From contig JAJYZD010000184.1 of the NCBI GenBank assembly GCA_021800315.1, forward strand, positions 1 to 7,658: 7,658 nt of DNA. The letters run 5' to 3'. The DNA comes from Bacillota bacterium (GTDB lineage: Bacteria > Bacillota > Desulfotomaculia > Desulfotomaculales > JAJYZD01). The notes beneath the pieces are model-generated. The model was not told the origin of the DNA and did no database searches. It saw only the letters and a program-made list of their open reading frames with translations. The position numbers were made by a program, and so were the translations under genes. Within the stretch, counting starts at the first letter, position 1. Each line of letters opens with the position of its first letter. Below, in pieces: positions 4,544 through 7,658 of this stretch.

Positions 4544-5857
4544 ATGACGCAACTTCTGGAAGCCCGGGCGGGCCGGGTTACCCTGGAAATGGAGAGGACG
4601 GCCCAAGGGGAGGGGGTGAGCCCCGGAGCGATGCAGGCTGCCGTGGCGGCCGGCACGGTGGTGATTCCCAGGAACCGGCTGCGGGGAGAGATTGATGCCT
4701 GTGCGATCGGCAAAGGCCTCCGGACGAAGGTCAACGCCCTCATAGGCACCTCCAGCGACTGCGCCGACCCGGAGATGGAGGTGCGCAAGCTACGTACGGC
4801 GGTCGCCGCCGGTGCGGACGCGATCATGGACCTGAGCACGGGCGGCGACATCGACGGCATGCGCCAAAAGAGCCTCCGGACGGTCAATGTACCGGTGGGA
4901 AGCGTGCCCGTGTACCAGGCCGCGACCTGGGCCATCGAAAAGCAGGGCAGCATCGTGGCCATGACGCCGGAAGACATGTTTTCGGCGATCGAACGTCAGG
5001 CTGCCGACGGGGTGGACTTCATGGCCATCCACTGCGCCCTCAACTTCGACGTGCTGACGAGGCTGCAGAAAGCACGACGGGTAACCGACATCGTCAGCCG
5101 GGGCGGCGCCCTGCTTACCGGCTGGATGTTGCACAACCGCCGGGAGAACCCCCTCTACGAACACTATGACCGGGTTTTGGAGATCTTGAAGGCGTATGAT
5201 GTAACACTGAGCCTGGGTGACGCCATCCGGCCGGGTTGTGTAGCGGACTCCCTGGACGGGGCGCAGATACAGGGACTTTTGGTGGCCGGAGAACTGGTCG
5301 GGCGTGCCCGTGCAGCCGGGGTGCAGGTCATGGTGGAAGGACCCGGTCACGTGCCTATGCATCACGTTGAGGCCACCATCGGCTTGCAGAAGAGGCTCTG
5401 CCATGATGCCCCCTACTTCGTGCTGGGTACCCTGGTGACGGATGTGGCTCCAGGCTACGACCACATAACGGCTGCCGTCGGGGGTGCTCTGGCCGGGGCG
5501 GCCGGTACCGATTTCATCTGCTATGTCACGCCGGCCGAACACCTGGGCCTGCCCAGCGAGGAAGACGTATACGCCGGGGTGATAGCCGCCCGTATTGCCG
5601 CCCACGCCGCCGATTTGGCCAAAGGAGTGCGCGGCGGCGCGGAAAGGGACCTTTTCATGGCCCGGGCGCGGGCCGCCGGTGACCGGGCCGCTCAGCGGGA
5701 ACTGGCCCTTGATCCCGCCGTCTTTGGAGATTGCCCGAATTGCAGCAACGGCTCCTGCCGCCTTTGCGGTGAGGAATGCGCGGTCAGGATAGGACTGGCT
5801 TACCTGGCGGGCGGCCCACCTGCCAGAGAGATTCGCGGGTCGACAGCCACGGGGTGA
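4544..5857 (+). CDS. bzaB: BzaB, second ThiC-like radical SAM enzyme of 5-hydroxybenzimidazole synthesis
   Basis: A 437-residue ThiC paralogue, collinear with BzaA over nearly its whole length and its expected partner in making 5-hydroxybenzimidazole from aminoimidazole ribotide. Motifs are AADGVDFMAIHCALN, IRPGCVADSLDGAQ, VEGPGHVPMHHVEATI (with the Glu265 that BzaA lacks), GTLVTDVAPGYDHITAAVGGA and YVTPAEHLGLP, so it is closer to classical ThiC than BzaA is. The cluster-binding end is CRLCGEEC (Cys405, 408, 412). Cys397 and Cys400 lie just before it, so five cysteines fall within 16 residues. The start at ATG 4544 has AAAGGAGG at 4529-4536 with seven-base spacing; the frame is open further upstream but overlaps bzaA without a ribosome site. 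It is translated from the same message as bzaA and cobT. A single BzaF would do this job alone, so two tandem copies point to the BzaA/BzaB type. Confidence 0.93.
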   Translation: MTQLLEARAGRVTLEMERTAQGEGVSPGAMQAAVAAGTVVIPRNRLRGEIDACAIGKGLRTKVNALIGTSSDCADPEMEVRKLRTAVAAGADAIMDLSTGGDIDGMRQKSLRTVNVPVGSVPVYQAATWAIEKQGSIVAMTPEDMFSAIERQAADGVDFMAIHCALNFDVLTRLQKARRVTDIVSRGGALLTGWMLHNRRENPLYEHYDRVLEILKAYDVTLSLGDAIRPGCVADSLDGAQIQGLLVAGELVGRARAAGVQVMVEGPGHVPMHHVEATIGLQKRLCHDAPYFVLGTLVTDVAPGYDHITAAVGGALAGAAGTDFICYVTPAEHLGLPSEEDVYAGVIAARIAAHAADLAKGVRGGAERDLFMARARAAGDRAAQRELALDPAVFGDCPNCSNGSCRLCGEECAVRIGLAYLAGGPPAREIRGSTATG

Positions 5858-5929
5858 TGGCTGCCCTCTTGGTGACAAGTGTATTCTGGCGATGACTCCG
5901 GTAACGGTCGCCACAAGGAGGAATTTATA

Positions 5930-7012
5930 TTGAGCAGGCTTGCAACCGTTGTCGACGGTATTGAACCGGTAGACGGGGAGTGGCGCCAAAAGGCCGGCAA
6001 CCACTTGAACAACCTGGCCATTCCCCGGGGCAGTTTGGGACGATTGCTCGACCTGGCCGAGCAACTGGCCGCCATCAAACGGACCTTGTACCCACGGGTG
6101 GACCGGCGGGTGGTGGTCACCATGGCCGGCGACCACGGCGTGGTCCGGGAAGGTGTCAGTGCCTTCCCCCAGGAGGTTACCCCCCAAATGGTCCGCAATT
6201 TTGTGGCCGGTGGGGCGGCCATCAACGTCCTGGCCAACGTGGCTGGAGCACGGGTGGTCGTGGTGGACATGGGGGTTGCCGCTGACCTCGGCGACCTGGT
6301 CCGCGGAGAAAAGATCCTGTCGTGCAAGATCGCACCGGGTACGCAGAATATGGCCCAGGGCCCCGCGATGACACGTGGGCAGGCGGTCCGGACCCTGGAA
6401 ACGGGCATCGGCATCGTCGGGCAACTTGTGCAGGAAGGACTGGACCTTTTGGCCACCGGCGACATGGGCATCGGCAATACCACCCCGAGCAGTGCCATCC
6501 TGGCCGTTTTTTCGGGACGGCCGGTACGGGAAGTGACGGGCCGGGGAACGGGGATAAGTGACGAAATGCTGGAAAACAAGGTCCGGGCCATCGAGAGGGC
6601 GCTCGCCGTTAACGAACCCTCGCCCCACGATCCCCTGGATGCCCTGGCCAAGGTCGGCGGGTTCGAGATCGGCGGCATTGCCGGCCTTATCCTAGGGGCG
6701 GCCTACTATAAAATACCGGTGGTGGTGGACGGATTCATTTCTTCGGCCGGGGCCCTCCTGGCCCAAGCCCTTGCTCCTGCCTCGGCGGACTACATGATTG
6801 CCGCCCACCGTTCCCTGGAATACGGTCACGGCCTGATGCTGGAGCTCCTGAAGCTTTCGCCCCTGTTGGACCTTGATCTGCGCCTGGGCGAGGGTACCGG
6901 AGCGGCCTTGGCCATGAAAGTGGTGGAAAGCGCGGCGGAAATAATCGGTAAAATGCTTACCTTCGATGATGCGGGCGTATCCCAAAGCGATTCCAGGGCT
7001 CAACTCCCATGA
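5930..7012 (+). CDS. cobT: Nicotinate-nucleotide:dimethylbenzimidazole phosphoribosyltransferase CobT
   Basis: A 360-residue CobT, close to the usual length of about 350-360. It transfers phosphoribose from nicotinate mononucleotide to the benzimidazole made by the Bza enzymes, giving the alpha-riboside phosphate used in nucleotide loop assembly of cobamides; it is cytosolic. Visible motifs are IPRGSLGRLLDLAEQLA near residue 31 (usually PPGSLG), GDHGV at 67-71 followed by VTPQMVRNFVAGGAAINVLA, GDMGIGNTTPSSA at 177-189, and LRLGEGTGAALAM, where Glu321 matches the catalytic glutamate (Glu317 in Salmonella CobT). Start: TTG 5930 with a perfect AAGGAGG at 5915-5921 and eight-base spacing. The frame is open upstream, but an upstream start has no ribosome site. 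The stop overlaps the bzaC start (ATGA). Placement between bzaB and bzaC matches the known bza operon order, so it likely prefers the methoxy- or hydroxybenzimidazole products. Confidence 0.96.
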   Translation: MSRLATVVDGIEPVDGEWRQKAGNHLNNLAIPRGSLGRLLDLAEQLAAIKRTLYPRVDRRVVVTMAGDHGVVREGVSAFPQEVTPQMVRNFVAGGAAINVLANVAGARVVVVDMGVAADLGDLVRGEKILSCKIAPGTQNMAQGPAMTRGQAVRTLETGIGIVGQLVQEGLDLLATGDMGIGNTTPSSAILAVFSGRPVREVTGRGTGISDEMLENKVRAIERALAVNEPSPHDPLDALAKVGGFEIGGIAGLILGAAYYKIPVVVDGFISSAGALLAQALAPASADYMIAAHRSLEYGHGLMLELLKLSPLLDLDLRLGEGTGAALAMKVVESAAEIIGKMLTFDDAGVSQSDSRAQLP

Positions 7013-7658
7013 AGCCATGGCCGTTGAACCATGATCCACACGAAGCCGGCCCGCAATATTTGGCGGACCTGGCGATGGGTTACTGGTTTTCCGAGGTTCT
7101 TTTCACGGCTGTGGAGATGGATTTGTTTACTTTGCTGGAGCCTGCCGGGAAAAATGCCGCCCAGGTGGCCGGCGAGTGCGGCTGTGCCCCCGAGAGCTTT
7201 TCCCGGTTCCTCCAAGCCTTGTGTGCCCTGGGTTTATTGGCAGCCGACGGGCCGATCTTCTTCAACTCCCAAGTCGCCCGCGACTACCTGGTAAAAGGCA
7301 GGGAAAAATATTTGGGTGATTTGGTCCTCTGGCGAAAGCAGCTCCAGCCGAACTGGCGGACCTTGGGGGATTGCCTGAAGACAGGCGGGCGGACTCTTTA
7401 TCCCGCCGGTGAGGAGCCCGCCGGCTTGATCAGGCGCACCCGCAGCTACATCCGGGCCATGGATGCCGTGGCGATGATCAAGGCGCCGGAAATGCCACCG
7501 GTTTTTGCCCAAGTCCTCCACGGGGGTGAGATGCTGGATGTGGGGGCGGGATCGGGGGCGGTGGCGGCAGCCTTTTTAAACCGGTTTCCCGGCCTTTCGG
7601 CCACCCTCATGGACCTGGCCCCTGTTTTGGATTATACCGCCGAGTTAATGAAGGAAAG
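7009..7658 (+). CDS. bzaC: BzaC, SAM-dependent O-methyltransferase of the benzimidazole pathway (3' truncated by window)
   Basis: An open frame starting at ATG 7009 runs past the right edge with 216 complete codons. The start overlaps the cobT stop in ATGA, indicating translational coupling; no separate strong ribosome site is seen. Residues about 15-100 resemble the dimerisation/winged-helix domain of small-molecule O-methyltransferases (QYLADLAMGYWFSEVLFTAV, then ALCALGLLAADG). The Rossmann SAM-binding loop is LDVGAGSGA at 176-184, followed by an acidic residue in LMDLAPVL (Asp202). In characterised bza operons BzaC methylates 5-hydroxybenzimidazole to 5-methoxybenzimidazole, and this gene occupies its position right after cobT. 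The C-terminal third, including the likely catalytic base, lies outside the window. Family membership is clear; the substrate is inferred from context. Confidence 0.88.
   Translation, partial: MKPWPLNHDPHEAGPQYLADLAMGYWFSEVLFTAVEMDLFTLLEPAGKNAAQVAGECGCAPESFSRFLQALCALGLLAADGPIFFNSQVARDYLVKGREKYLGDLVLWRKQLQPNWRTLGDCLKTGGRTLYPAGEEPAGLIRRTRSYIRAMDAVAMIKAPEMPPVFAQVLHGGEMLDVGAGSGAVAAAFLNRFPGLSATLMDLAPVLDYTAELMKE

Noticed and set aside
3216..5857. Calling the two ThiC-like genes thiC (thiamin HMP synthase)
   Set aside because: Two adjacent diverged copies, a cobalamin rather than TPP riboswitch, and cobT plus a methyltransferase downstream fit bzaA/bzaB instead.
4790..6628. Long open frame of about 612 codons on the minus strand
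   Set aside because: It lies antisense to bzaB and cobT, both of which have clear family motifs and ribosome sites. The minus-strand protein has no recognisable domain and is a GC-rich shadow frame.
1..7658. CRISPR arrays, tRNA or rRNA genes
   Set aside because: No regularly spaced direct repeats and no tRNA cloverleaf or rRNA-like segments were seen on either strand.

Overview
The window looks like a chromosomal segment from a GC-rich anaerobic member of the Clostridia (Moorella / Pelotomaculum / Desulfotomaculum-like). This is inferred from gene content and codon use, not from a marker gene. Every gene I can support lies on the + strand.

Positions 1-500 are mobile-element debris. First comes the 3' end of a group II intron (tail of its maturase, domain V, domain VI), then a weak terminator-like hairpin, then a 174-bp element with inverted-repeat ends that looks like a MITE or an internally deleted insertion sequence. 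Positions 455-2131 hold a sulfur/selenium-flavoured cluster. It contains an ArsR-family repressor fused to a rhodanese domain, a cysteine desulfurase gene wrecked by a frameshift and a large internal deletion, and a small AhpD/carboxymuconolactone-decarboxylase-like gene. That last gene carries an in-frame TGA exactly where the second Cys of a CxxC motif would sit. A hairpin fitting a bacterial SECIS follows at the right distance, so I read it as a 103-residue selenoprotein that a standard gene caller would split. Positions 2132-2715 appear non-coding.

Positions 2716-7658 are a cobalamin-controlled operon for anaerobic synthesis of a benzimidazole lower ligand of vitamin B12. The order is an extended -10 promoter, cobalamin riboswitch, intrinsic terminator, a hairpin-rich second leader, bzaA, bzaB, cobT, and bzaC (cut by the window end). 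BzaA and BzaB are tandem ThiC paralogues that together convert 5-aminoimidazole ribotide to 5-hydroxybenzimidazole. BzaC methylates that product, and CobT attaches the base to ribose phosphate for cobamide assembly. bzaD and/or bzaE probably follow outside the window.

The strongest unexpected signal is the recoded TGA with its SECIS at 1937-1966. Next come a possible two-layer leader on the bza operon (a terminator, plus a hairpin whose 5' arm can also pair with the bzaA Shine-Dalgarno sequence) and a doubled cysteine cluster at the C-terminus of BzaB.
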